DNA from: Streptomyces sp. NBC_00440
GTDB lineage: Bacteria > Actinomycetota > Actinomycetes > Streptomycetales > Streptomycetaceae
Assembly (NCBI RefSeq): GCF_036014215.1
Contig: NZ_CP107921.1
Span: 1,993,501-2,057,500 of the forward strand
Length of the DNA: 64,000 nucleotides
Direction of reading: 5' to 3'
A program made the position numbers and the translations under genes. The notes beneath the pieces are model-generated. The model saw only the letters and a list, made by a program, of their open reading frames with translations. It did no database searches and was not told the DNA's origin. Below are positions 8,537-16,147 of this stretch, piece after piece; position 1 is the stretch's first letter; every line of letters starts with the position of its first letter.

Positions 8537-9435
8537 ATGTTCTTCCGCTGGGACTGGCTCCGGTCCGTACTGACCGCGCCGATCGTGCCGACTCTCGGTC
8601 CCGTCCACCCGCACGCGCTCACCGTCGACCTCGCATCCAGCTCCAGGACTTCACGGCCCGTTCCTGCCCCGACCCCGGCGGCCCGGTCCGCCCGGTCACC
8701 GACTGGCCGACCACCGTGCAGGAGACCTTCGTTCCGTTCGCCGAGGCCATGGCGGGCGTTGGTTTGGCCTTCCTTCACACCCAGATGCAGGCCGGCCGGT
8801 GCGGCCCGGTCCTCGCTGCCTCCGTCGAAGACCGCATCGTGGGCGCGATCGGCCTCATGGAGGTACGCCCCGATGCCATCGGATGCCCTCAGCTCATGCC
8901 CCAGTACTTCGCCGTCCTGCCCGGGGCGCGGGAGCTGGGACTGGGCCGCATGCTGTGGCGGGCCGCGATGCACTGGGGCCAGTCCCACGGCGCTGCCTAC
9001 CAACTCCTCCAGACCGAGGTCAGCGGCCCCTCCGACCGGCTGTGTCAGGCCGGAGGACTGACCTCCCTCGGCTTCAGCCACATCACCCGGGTATGGCCGC
9101 CGGATCCGGCCTTCCGGGCCCGCAACTGCGAAGTGCGGGCCCGGGAACGAAAACCGAGCGGGAAACCCTCGCTGACCTGCCCCTACAACACCGGCAGGTT
9201 CTTCCGCAGCTCGAAGGCGGTGACCTCGCTGCGGTACTCCTCCCACTCCTGCTTCTTGTTGCGCAGGAAGAAGTCGAAGACATGCTCGCCGAGCGTCTCG
9301 GCGACCAGTTCGCTGCGCTCCATCAGTTCGATCGCCTCGCCCAGGTTCTGCGGCAGCGGCTCGATGCCCATCGCGCGGCGCTCCGAGTCGGAGAGCGCCC
9401 ACACGTCGTCGTCGGCGCCGGCCGGGAGTTCGTAG
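8537..9435 (+). pseudogene. GNAT-family acetyltransferase with a frameshift and no stop of its own
   Basis: The main frame encodes a GNAT-like domain (about 8632-9110): IQLQDFTARSCPDPGG, then FVPFAEAMAG, VLAASVEDRIVGAIGLMEV, and the acetyl-CoA loop ARELGLGRMLWRAAMHWG. It has no good start. A plausible N terminus (MFFRWDWLRSVLTAP ... ALTVD, from the ATG at 8537) sits in the next frame; removing the two bases at 8630-8631 would join them as ALTVD-RIQLQDF. At the other end, the frame has no stop after the domain and runs through the glnA2 terminator and antisense to glnA2 until 9435. Both defects suggest a decaying gene, though a sequencing error could explain the first. Confidence 0.5.
9112..9147 (-). 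terminator. Intrinsic terminator-like hairpin downstream of glnA2
   Basis: An 11-bp perfect GC-rich stem (9114-9124 with 9134-9144; CCGGGCCCGCA) and a 9-nt loop, with partial pairing beyond. It lies about 40 nt past the glnA2 stop and lacks a U-tract, as is usual in Streptomyces. Confidence 0.7.
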
Positions 9436-10544
9436 TTCTCCTCGACGCCCTTGAGCCCCGCCGCGAGCAGCAGCGCGTAGGTCAGGTACGGGTTGGCCCC
9501 GGAGTCGATGGAGCGGACCTCGACCCGCGCCGAGCCGGTCTTGCCCGGCTTGTACATGGGGACGCGGATCAGCGCGGAGCGGTTGTTGTGCCCCCAGCAG
9601 ATGTACGAGGGGGCCTCGCCGCCCGCCCCCGCGCTGCGCGCCGAGCCGCCCCAGATCCGCTTGTAGGAGTTGACCCACTGGTTGGTGACCGCGCAGACCT
9701 CTGCGGCGTGCGTCAGCAGGCCCGCGATGAAGGACCGGCCCACCTTGGAGAGCTGGTATTCGGAGCCCGACTCGTAGAAGGCGTTGCGGTCGCCCTCGAA
9801 GAGGGAGAGGTGGGTGTGCATGCCCGAGCCCGGGTACTCGCTGAACGGCTTCGGCATGAAGGTGGCCTGCACCCCCTGTTCCAGCGCGACCTGCTTCATG
9901 ACCAGCCGGAAGGTCATGATGTTGTCGGCGGTCGACAGCGCGTCGGCGTACCGGAGATCGATCTCCTGCTGTCCCGGTGCGCCCTCGTGGTGGCTGAACT
10001 CGACCGAGATGCCCATGGATTCGAGCATGGTGATCGCCTGGCGGCGGAAGTCCATGCCGACGTTCTGCGGAGTGTGGTCGAAGTAGCCGGAGTTGTCGGC
10101 GGGGGTGGGGCGGGTGCCGTCGAGCGGCTTGTCCTTCAGGAGGTAGAACTCGATCTCCGGGTGGGTGTAGAAGGTGAAGCCCAGGTCGGAGGTCTTGGCC
10201 AGGATCCGCTTCAGCACATAGCGGGGGTCGGCGAAGGACGGGGAGCCGTCCGGCATCAGGATGTCGCAGAACATCCGGGCGGTACCGGGAGCCTCCGCGC
10301 GCCACGGCAGGATCTGGAAGGTACTGGGGTCCGGCTTGGCGATCATGTCGGACTCGTAGACCCGCGCGAATCCCTCGATGGCCGATCCGTCGAAACCGAT
10401 GCCCTCGTCGAAGGCCTGCTCCAGCTCGGCGGGTGCCACGGCGACCGACTTCAGGAACCCGAGGACGTCGGTGAACCACAGGCGCACAAAGCGGATGTCG
10501 CGCTCCTCCAGCGTACGGAGTACGAATTCCTGCTGTTTATCCAT
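9183..10544 (-). CDS. glnA2: Gamma-glutamylpolyamine synthetase GlnA2 (glutamine synthetase fold)
   Basis: A 453-aa glutamine-synthetase-family ligase nearly identical, as I recall it, to S. coelicolor GlnA2 (SCO2241), which is not a glutamine synthetase but glutamylates putrescine, cadaverine, spermidine and spermine with ATP, opening polyamine breakdown. Visible features are the N-terminal beta-grasp domain (IRFVRLWFTDVLGFLKS), the metal-binding THPEIEFYLL and HHEGAPGQQEIDLRY segments, the PGSGMHTHLSLF loop, and the ATP/glutamate-binding NNRSALIRVPMY. The adenylylation tyrosine region of classical GSI is not conserved, so GlnE probably does not act on it. It is monocistronic with a terminator after it. 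Confidence 0.93.
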   Translation of the reverse strand: MDKQQEFVLRTLEERDIRFVRLWFTDVLGFLKSVAVAPAELEQAFDEGIGFDGSAIEGFARVYESDMIAKPDPSTFQILPWRAEAPGTARMFCDILMPDGSPSFADPRYVLKRILAKTSDLGFTFYTHPEIEFYLLKDKPLDGTRPTPADNSGYFDHTPQNVGMDFRRQAITMLESMGISVEFSHHEGAPGQQEIDLRYADALSTADNIMTFRLVMKQVALEQGVQATFMPKPFSEYPGSGMHTHLSLFEGDRNAFYESGSEYQLSKVGRSFIAGLLTHAAEVCAVTNQWVNSYKRIWGGSARSAGAGGEAPSYICWGHNNRSALIRVPMYKPGKTGSARVEVRSIDSGANPYLTYALLLAAGLKGVEENYELPAGADDDVWALSDSERRAMGIEPLPQNLGEAIELMERSELVAETLGEHVFDFFLRNKKQEWEEYRSEVTAFELRKNLPVL

Positions 10545-10653
10545 ACCGTTCCTACCTATCCTTGCTGGTCAGCCACCTGCTCCCACGCCTCCGGAGTCAC
10601 CGGGGCTCATGAGCATCCCACCACACGATTTCCAGCATGTTGCGAACCCTCGT

Positions 10654-10675
10654 CCGAACATCTGACCCCGTTCGG
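10654..10675. promoter_or_regulatory. Inverted repeat upstream of glnA2
   Basis: CCGAAC and GTTCGG, separated by 10 nt, about 110 nt upstream of the glnA2 start in the 271-bp gap between the Mrp-type operon end and glnA2. A regulator site is possible but nothing identifies the protein. I see no coding sequence in the rest of this gap. Confidence 0.25.
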
Positions 10676-10815
10676 GTGTACCGCAGCCTCCATTGTGAGT
10701 CACGTGGGGGCCGTGAACGAGTCAGGGTCGCTGCCCTCCCGGACGGCCCCCGCGCGGGCGGCGGGCACGTCGAACACCCGCGTACGGAGTTGATGTTGTG
10801 CGGGCCGCCGGCCGG

Positions 10816-12582
10816 CTACCAGCGGACCAGCGCGCCCAGCAGGGACGCCCCCGCGACCAGCCACGCGACGTAGTCACCGACGTGCCCCGAGTGGAGCCGG
10901 CGCAGTGGCCGGAACCGGTCGGGGCCGCCGAGACGGTCCGGCCGGCGCACGGCCACGGTGGCCAGGGCCGCCGCGAGCACCGTGGACAGCAGTCCCAGGA
11001 GCACTCCGGCAGCCGACCACGCGGGCCCGTGGTCCGCCTTCCCCGGAATCGCCTCGTCCAGCGCGTGGCCGACCGCGCCGGCGATACCCGGCACCACACC
11101 GGCGGCCAGTGCCCCGGCGAGCAGCACCGCCGGCACGGCGAGCATGGTGTCGGGGACGCGGGACAGCGGCCGGTCGCCGGTCTCGGGCTCCTCGTGCTCA
11201 CCGCTCGTCTCGTACCGGCGGCTCTCCTCCGGGGGCCTGCCGAAACCGCCGAAGACCCGCGCGGCGACGCGCAGCACCGCTCCCCCCGTGAGCACCGACA
11301 CCGCGACGCAGAGCACCGTGAGGGGGATGCCTGCCGACTCCTCGATGACTGCCTTGCCCAGGGCCGTGCCGAACGGCGGCAGCCCCGCGAGTGCGAGACC
11401 GCCGGCCGTGAACAGCACACCGACGAACGGGAGTCCACGCGCCCGGCCGTGCAGTTCGTGCTCGTCGATGGAGCCGTAACGGTCGAGGAGGATCCCGGCG
11501 CAGGCGAAGAGCGCCGCCTTCACACCCGCGTGCCCCAGCACGTACAGCGCGACGCCCGCAGACGCCTGCGGGGTGAGCAGTCCGAGGCCGACGAGGAAGA
11601 GGCCGGTGTGCGCGACGGTCGAGAAGGCGAGCAGGCGTTTGAGATGGCGCTGGTACCAGCACATGACCGCCCCGACCAGGGCGGTCAGTACGCCGAGGGT
11701 CACCAGGGCCCGCTCGGCGTCGTGCGCCGGGACGCCGCCCGGGCCGCCGAAGACCGTCCAGTAGACCCGCCCCGTCCCGTACACACCGAGCTCGACCATC
11801 ACACCGGAGAGCAGCATGCAGACCGGGGTGGGGGCGACCGCGTGCGCGTCGGGAAGCCAGAAGTGGAAGGGGACGGCGGCCGCTTTGACGAGCAGCCCGG
11901 TGAGGATGAGGACGAAGGCGGTGAGGACGAGGGCGTCCGGTCCGCCCTGCTCGTCCAGGCGGCGCCCGATGGCCCGCATACCGAGTTCACCGGTCCGTGC
12001 GTAGAGCAGCACGATCCCGGTGAGCGTGGCGTACGCGCCGAGCGAGTTGACGATGCCGAAGGTGAGGGCGCCCTGGACCGCTTTCGCCTCCTCGACCCGG
12101 TAGCCGGTGAGCGCATAGGCGACCACGCTCATCAGCTCGAAGAAGACGAAGGCGTTGAAGAGGTCCCCGGTGAGCACGAAGCCGCACATTCCTGCCTGGA
12201 AGAGCAGGACGAGCGCGGGGAACGCCCCGGCGTGCCGCAGCGGTGGCTCGTCGAAGTACCGCCAGGAGTAGGCGAGTACGGCGACGACGAGCAGGGAGAT
12301 CAGCGTGGCGATGCCCAGCGCGAGCGGGTCGCCGGTGAGGACGATGCCGACGCTCTGCCCGTGCTCCGGGGTCCAGCCGCCGACCCATTCGGCTGCGTGG
12401 TCCGTGCCGCCCGCGAACAGGACGGCGGAGAGCGCCGCGGTGCCCGCGGCGAAGGCGGCGGCGATCACTTCGGCGGCGGACCTGGGCAGCCTGCGGCCGG
12501 CGGCGACCAGGGCGACGGCCCCGGCGAGCGGGAGCGCCACGATCAGCGGCAGCAGCTGGTTCAGCTGCCCGGACCCGTTCAT
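10816..12582 (-). CDS. mnhD: Mrp-type Na+/H+ antiporter subunit D (NuoL/M/N-like)
   Basis: A 588-aa membrane protein of the proton-translocating NADH-quinone oxidoreductase/Mrp antiporter family, with about 14 helices. The conserved channel elements are present: FVFFELMSVVAYALTGY (acidic residue of TM5), LVKAAAVPFHFWLPDAHAVA (TM7 lysine and downstream motif) and YQRHLKRLLAFSTVAHTG (TM8). It is the largest subunit of this operon and the only NuoL/M/N-like one; canonical Mrp systems have two (A and D). The start at 12582 overlaps the subunit C stop by 4 nt. A hydrophilic loop near residue 470 (PPEESRRYETSGEHEEPET) is unusual. It would exchange Na+ or another cation for protons across the cytoplasmic membrane. 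Confidence 0.88.
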   Translation of the reverse strand: MNGSGQLNQLLPLIVALPLAGAVALVAAGRRLPRSAAEVIAAAFAAGTAALSAVLFAGGTDHAAEWVGGWTPEHGQSVGIVLTGDPLALGIATLISLLVVAVLAYSWRYFDEPPLRHAGAFPALVLLFQAGMCGFVLTGDLFNAFVFFELMSVVAYALTGYRVEEAKAVQGALTFGIVNSLGAYATLTGIVLLYARTGELGMRAIGRRLDEQGGPDALVLTAFVLILTGLLVKAAAVPFHFWLPDAHAVAPTPVCMLLSGVMVELGVYGTGRVYWTVFGGPGGVPAHDAERALVTLGVLTALVGAVMCWYQRHLKRLLAFSTVAHTGLFLVGLGLLTPQASAGVALYVLGHAGVKAALFACAGILLDRYGSIDEHELHGRARGLPFVGVLFTAGGLALAGLPPFGTALGKAVIEESAGIPLTVLCVAVSVLTGGAVLRVAARVFGGFGRPPEESRRYETSGEHEEPETGDRPLSRVPDTMLAVPAVLLAGALAAGVVPGIAGAVGHALDEAIPGKADHGPAWSAAGVLLGLLSTVLAAALATVAVRRPDRLGGPDRFRPLRRLHSGHVGDYVAWLVAGASLLGALVRW

Positions 12583-12929
12583 CCGCGCAGCTCGGAGAGT
12601 TCGTCGGGGTCGACGGTGCCGTGCCGTTTGTCGACCTGCACGACGAGCGCGAGCAGCAGTGCGGTGAGGGTGGCGCCGACCACCACGTCGGTCAGGGCCA
12701 GGGCCTGCACGACGGGATCCACCAGGGGCCGTGAGCCCGGCTTCAGATCGGAGAAGACCGGGGCGGTGCCGCCGTCGCGGTAGCCGACGGAGAGGAGGAG
12801 GACATAGGTGGAGGACTGGCAGACGGCGAGGCAGCCCACGGCATGGATGAGATTGCGGCTGGTGGCGAGGCCGTAGATACCGATGACGAAGATCCATCCG
12901 GCGATCGCGTACGGCAGTGCGGACATCAT
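12579..12929 (-). CDS. mnhC: Mrp-type antiporter subunit C (NuoK-like)
   Basis: A 116-aa, three-helix NuoK/MnhC-type subunit (YAIAGWIFVIGIYGL at the N terminus, VQALALTDVVVGATLTALLLAL in the third helix). NuoK-like subunits contribute to the proton path together with subunit D. The gene overlaps both neighbours by 4 nt (ATGA), so translation of the operon is coupled. The tail KRHGTVDPDELSELRG is cytoplasmic and charged. The length is normal for MnhC. Confidence 0.88.
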   Translation of the reverse strand: MMSALPYAIAGWIFVIGIYGLATSRNLIHAVGCLAVCQSSTYVLLLSVGYRDGGTAPVFSDLKPGSRPLVDPVVQALALTDVVVGATLTALLLALVVQVDKRHGTVDPDELSELRG

Positions 12930-13675
12930 CGCGTCGCTGTCTCCGTCTCTGTCTCCTCGATCTCCAGTGCCTGGTCGAGGAAGCCGGCGAGGAGGACGAC
13001 CACCGCGCAGGCGACCTCGACCCCGATGGCCGCGTTGAGCAGCGGCACGGTCCCGCCCGACGCGAGGGTGTTGAAGGTGCCGTACGGCAGGAAGTTGGCG
13101 AGGAACGAGGTCCCGCAGAGGAGTCCCGCGAGCCCCAGGACCAGATAGGCGCCCTCGCCCGCCGCGTCACCGATGTGGTAGACGCCGATGGGCCGGACCC
13201 GCTCCAGCGCCCGGTAGTCGACCGCGATGTAGAGCAGATGCAGGGCGGTGGCCATCACGACGCCGCCCTGGAATCCGCCGCCGGGGCTGAGCTGGCCGTG
13301 CGCGACCACGTACGCCCCCGCGAGCAGGGTGACGGGCAGCGCCACCAGCGCGTAGCGGCGCACGGAGCGCAGGACGGGGGCGGGCTCGGGGCGGTGCTGC
13401 CGCTCGCCCCGTGTCTGGCGCAGCAGCACGACCGTGCCGAGGACCGCGCCGAAGAGGATGCTCTCCTCCCCCAGGGTGTCGAAGGCCCGCTGGTCGAAGT
13501 TGACGGAGGAGATGACGTTGGCGGTGTGCCGGCTCAGCGCCGCCCGCACCGCGCGCTCGCCGTACGGGTGGACAGCACCGCCGAAGCGCGGGAGCAGCCG
13601 GTACGCGCCGGCGAGCATGGCCGCGAGTCCGGCCAGGCCCAGGGCCAGCACCCACAGTCGCAGCCGTCGGCTCAT
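12926..13675 (-). CDS. mnhB: Mrp-type antiporter subunit B with an MbhE-like N-terminal part
   Basis: A 249-aa membrane protein. The C-terminal two-thirds is an MnhB domain with the hallmark GQLSPGGGFQGGVVMATALHLLY and the conserved GVYHIGDAAGEGAYLVLG. The first 100 residues (VSSVNFDQRAFDTLGEESILF-type segment, here VISSVNFDQRAFDTLGE) match the MbhE-like piece normally found at the C terminus of MrpA or as a separate subunit in membrane-bound hydrogenases. The gene therefore fuses modules distributed differently in canonical Mrp. It overlaps its neighbours by 4 nt on both sides. Confidence 0.85.
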   Translation of the reverse strand: MSRRLRLWVLALGLAGLAAMLAGAYRLLPRFGGAVHPYGERAVRAALSRHTANVISSVNFDQRAFDTLGEESILFGAVLGTVVLLRQTRGERQHRPEPAPVLRSVRRYALVALPVTLLAGAYVVAHGQLSPGGGFQGGVVMATALHLLYIAVDYRALERVRPIGVYHIGDAAGEGAYLVLGLAGLLCGTSFLANFLPYGTFNTLASGGTVPLLNAAIGVEVACAVVVLLAGFLDQALEIEETETETATR

Positions 13676-13938
13676 CCGCTCCGCTCCTTCCGCTCGCCCC
13701 GGCGCCTGCGGCGGACCTTGCGTACGGAGAGGAGCACCAGCAGCGGGGTGAGCGCGGAGCCCACCGAGAGCTGGGAGAGCGCCACGTCCGGGGCCTGGAG
13801 GACGGTGAACAGCACGGCCAGGGCGAGGCCGAGTACCGAGAGGACCAGCGCCTGCCGGGCAGGGTCCCGGACCAGGACGGCGGCGGTCGCGGCGGCCGCG
13901 ACCAGCAGCAGCGCGATGGTGATCAGCGCGTCAGTCAT
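13672..13938 (-). CDS. DUF4040/MbhD-type antiporter subunit
   Basis: An 88-aa three-helix protein matching the DUF4040 domain (MbhD), which in canonical Mrp complexes is fused to the C-terminal end of MrpA. The typical signature is VLQAPDVALSQLSVGSAL followed by a helix and an arginine-rich tail. Its existence as a free gene, with no MrpA NuoL-like part anywhere in the operon, shows that this is an Mbh-like arrangement. It overlaps the upstream gene by 8 nt and the downstream gene by 4 nt. Confidence 0.85.
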   Translation of the reverse strand: MTDALITIALLLVAAAATAAVLVRDPARQALVLSVLGLALAVLFTVLQAPDVALSQLSVGSALTPLLVLLSVRKVRRRRRGERKERSG

Positions 13939-14389
13939 GGGGCGCCGCCTCCGGGACCGGGTCGTCCAGCGCCCGTGAAGCGACGACGTTGCCGACGACC
14001 AGCAGGGCCCCGATGACGAGCAGCTTGACCGTCGCCCGGCCCGGCCCGGTCACCACGCACAGCGGCAGGACGACCAGCACCGTGGCGGCGACGGCCGGCC
14101 AGCTGGTCCGGGAGCTGTGCGGCGGGTCGTCCGCCAGGTCGTCGGCGAGCAGCCGGGCGTACACCAGGGTGCCGACCGGGCCGAGTACCGCGAGAACGAG
14201 GGCGAGATCGGTGTACGCGGAGGAGCGGCCGAACCCCTGGGCGAGCAGCAGCAGGGCGAGGCAGACCAGCAGAGTGGCCTGGTTCTGGGCGACGACGCGG
14301 CGCCGCAGCGGGCCGGTGGCCACCCCCCACAGGGCCGGCGCCAGCCCGCAGACCAGCAGCGCTGCGGCGGCGAAGAGCCAGCCGTTCAC
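13931..14389 (-). CDS. mnhF: Mrp-type antiporter subunit F with a C-terminal extension
   Basis: A 152-aa membrane protein. Residues 1-80 are an MnhF/MrpF module (RRRVVAQNQATLLVCLALLL, then YTDLALVLAVLGPVGTLVYARLL). Residues 85-152 add two more helices, the last (TVKLLVIGALLVVGNVVASRAL) resembling the end of MnhG, so F and a reduced G may be fused. The GTG start at 14389 overlaps the TGA of the upstream small gene (GTGA). A longer upstream reading in the same frame is unlikely, being proline/arginine/glycine-rich and non-membrane. Confidence 0.8.
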   Translation of the reverse strand: MNGWLFAAAALLVCGLAPALWGVATGPLRRRVVAQNQATLLVCLALLLLAQGFGRSSAYTDLALVLAVLGPVGTLVYARLLADDLADDPPHSSRTSWPAVAATVLVVLPLCVVTGPGRATVKLLVIGALLVVGNVVASRALDDPVPEAAPHD

Positions 14390-14559
14390 CGTTGCCTCAC
14401 CGCCGTCCGTGCCGCGCGGGCGGCGACTGCCGCCGGCAGCGCCAACGCCGCTCCCACCACTGCTTCCAGTACGTCCACGGTGCTGATGAGGACCAGCCAC
14501 AGCGCCGTCAGAGCCGCCCACCAGAGCAGCAGTTCCGCGGCGATCGCATACTTGTGCAC
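14386..14559 (-). CDS. Short MnhE-like subunit (first gene of the Mrp-type operon)
   Basis: A 57-aa two-helix peptide (AAELLLWWAALTALWLVLI, then VVGAALALPAAVAARAAR) resembling only the N-terminal third of MnhE/MrpE. I chose the GTG at 14559 because GGAGG lies 10 nt upstream and because it removes a hydrophilic, implausible extension. It leads the operon and overlaps the F gene by 4 nt. It could be a minimal E subunit or a degenerate one. Confidence 0.6.
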   Translation of the reverse strand: MHKYAIAAELLLWWAALTALWLVLISTVDVLEAVVGAALALPAAVAARAARTAVRQR

Positions 14560-14701
14560 CCTTCGTCCACCTCCGTACGCCAGTGCCCCGGCCACAGTGC
14601 CGCACTTGTGCTGTCCGGCCCCTGTGCCATGCCGCATGCCCCGCCATTACGATCTGAGCCCCCGGACCGTCCGTATCCCACCAGGACTTGAGGACTCATC
14701 G

Positions 14702-15382
14702 ATGGCTTCGACGCAGGGCTCGAAGAACGATCGCAGGACCCGAATAGAGGAGATGCGCCGCGCCGAGAAGTCGCGTGAGCGCCGTGTCCGTATCGCCGCG
14801 ATCACGGTGGCGGCGGTCGCCGTGGCGGGTCTTGTGGGCTTCGGTACGTATCTCGTCAGCGACAGCTCGTCGAACAGCACCGCGTCGGACAGCACGGCGT
14901 CCGACAGCACGGCGGACGGCGCGACGACAGCCGGGCCCATCAAGGGTGAGCGGGACTGGGACATCAAGAAGCTCGGCCGCACCCACGTCACCACGAAGGT
15001 GAACTATCCGATGACGCCGCCGGTGGGCGGGAACCACAACCAGGTCTGGATGGACTGCAACGGGAACGTCTACACCAAGCCGCTCCCCGACATGAACGCC
15101 GTCCACTCGCTGGAGCACGGCTCGGTCTGGGTCACCTACACGGACAAGGCCCCGGCGGCCGATGTGAAGAAGCTCGGCGCGAAGGTGTCGAGGACCCCGT
15201 ACTCGCTGATGAGCCCGTACCCGGGCCAGTCGGGTGCGATCATGCTCAGCGCCTGGGGCAAGCAGGTGACGGTGGACGGCGCGGACGATCCGAGGGTGAA
15301 CCAGTTCTTCACCAAGTACGTGCAGGGCCCGCAGACCCCGGAGCCGGGCGCGGCGTGCACGGGCGGGCTGGACGGCCAGTGA
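14702..15382 (+). CDS. Membrane-anchored DUF3105 protein
   Basis: A 226-aa protein with a positively charged cytoplasmic N terminus (residues 1-30), one membrane helix (AAITVAAVAVAGLVGFGTYLV), a repetitive Ser/Thr/Asp linker (TASDSTASDSTAD) and an extracytoplasmic DUF3105 domain. Domain landmarks are NYPMTPPVGGNHNQVWMDC, HSLEHGSVWVTY and the C-terminal AACTGG. The conserved His and Cys residues suggest metal or redox chemistry, but no activity is established for the family. The linker is encoded by short in-frame DNA repeats. The stop overlaps the start of the DUF305 gene by 4 nt; the two families are often adjacent in actinobacteria, implying a shared job. Confidence 0.87.
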   Translation: MASTQGSKNDRRTRIEEMRRAEKSRERRVRIAAITVAAVAVAGLVGFGTYLVSDSSSNSTASDSTASDSTADGATTAGPIKGERDWDIKKLGRTHVTTKVNYPMTPPVGGNHNQVWMDCNGNVYTKPLPDMNAVHSLEHGSVWVTYTDKAPAADVKKLGAKVSRTPYSLMSPYPGQSGAIMLSAWGKQVTVDGADDPRVNQFFTKYVQGPQTPEPGAACTGGLDGQ

Positions 15383-16038
15383 GCAGGGGCACCCGGCTGC
15401 TGGCCGTCGCCGCCGCCGTTCTCGTCCTGCTGTGCGCGGCCGCCGGGACGATGGCGTTCACCAGGGGCCCCGGCACGCACTCCGCTCCCGCCGCGCGGAC
15501 GCCCACCGAGGGATCGGCGGACGCCGGTTTCGCCCGTGACATGTCGGTCCATCACCAGCAGGCCGTGGAGATGTCGTTCATCGTGCGGGACCGCACGGAC
15601 GACGCCGATGTGCGCCGTCTCGCGTACGACATCGCCAACACCCAGGCCAACCAGCGCGGCATGATGACGGGCTGGCTGAACCTGTGGGGGCTGCCGGTGA
15701 GCGACGCGGACCGGCTGCCGATGCAGTGGATGGGGATGGGCCAGGAGCCTTCCACGGACGGGGCGTTGATGCCCGGCATGGCCACCACGGCGCAGCTCTC
15801 CACCCTGCGGAAGCTGAGCGGCAGGAAGGCGGAGATCCTCTACCTCCAGCTGATGACGGCCCACCACAAGGGCGGTATCCACATGGCGGAGGGGTGTGTG
15901 CAGCTCTGCAAGGTCGGCGCGGAGAAGAAGCTGGCGCAGGGAATGGTGGCCGCCCAGCAGTCCGAGGTGCAGCTCATGGCCGATCTGCTGAAGGAAAGGG
16001 GCGCTTCGGCAACAACGGGATCAACTGCCGGTTCATGA
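15379..16038 (+). CDS. Secreted or membrane-anchored DUF305 protein
   Basis: A 219-aa protein whose GTG start (15379) overlaps the DUF3105 stop (GTGA). A hydrophobic N-terminal segment (LLAVAAAVLVLLCAAAGTMAF) is a signal or anchor. The DUF305 domain is ferritin-like, with paired histidine motifs DMSVHHQQAVEMS and MTAHHKGGIHMAEG plus methionine-rich stretches (MQWMGMGQ, LMPGMA). Met- and His-rich DUF305 proteins are frequently associated with copper, so extracellular copper binding is a reasonable inference but is not shown here. The C terminus ends in a low-complexity Thr/Ser/Gly tail. Confidence 0.87.
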   Translation: MSRGTRLLAVAAAVLVLLCAAAGTMAFTRGPGTHSAPAARTPTEGSADAGFARDMSVHHQQAVEMSFIVRDRTDDADVRRLAYDIANTQANQRGMMTGWLNLWGLPVSDADRLPMQWMGMGQEPSTDGALMPGMATTAQLSTLRKLSGRKAEILYLQLMTAHHKGGIHMAEGCVQLCKVGAEKKLAQGMVAAQQSEVQLMADLLKERGASATTGSTAGS

Positions 16039-16147
16039 CCGTTCCTTGATCTCTTCTTGGTCATCACATACCCCTGGCATGAGCTGTTCATCGGGCAGGG
16101 TGTGGCGTACACGCGTACCTGCGACGAACCGCAACACAGGGGGTTCC

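Noticed and set aside
9183..10544. Classical glutamine synthetase I (glnA)
   Set aside because: The sequence matches GlnA2-type gamma-glutamylpolyamine synthetase, and the adenylylation-site region is not conserved.
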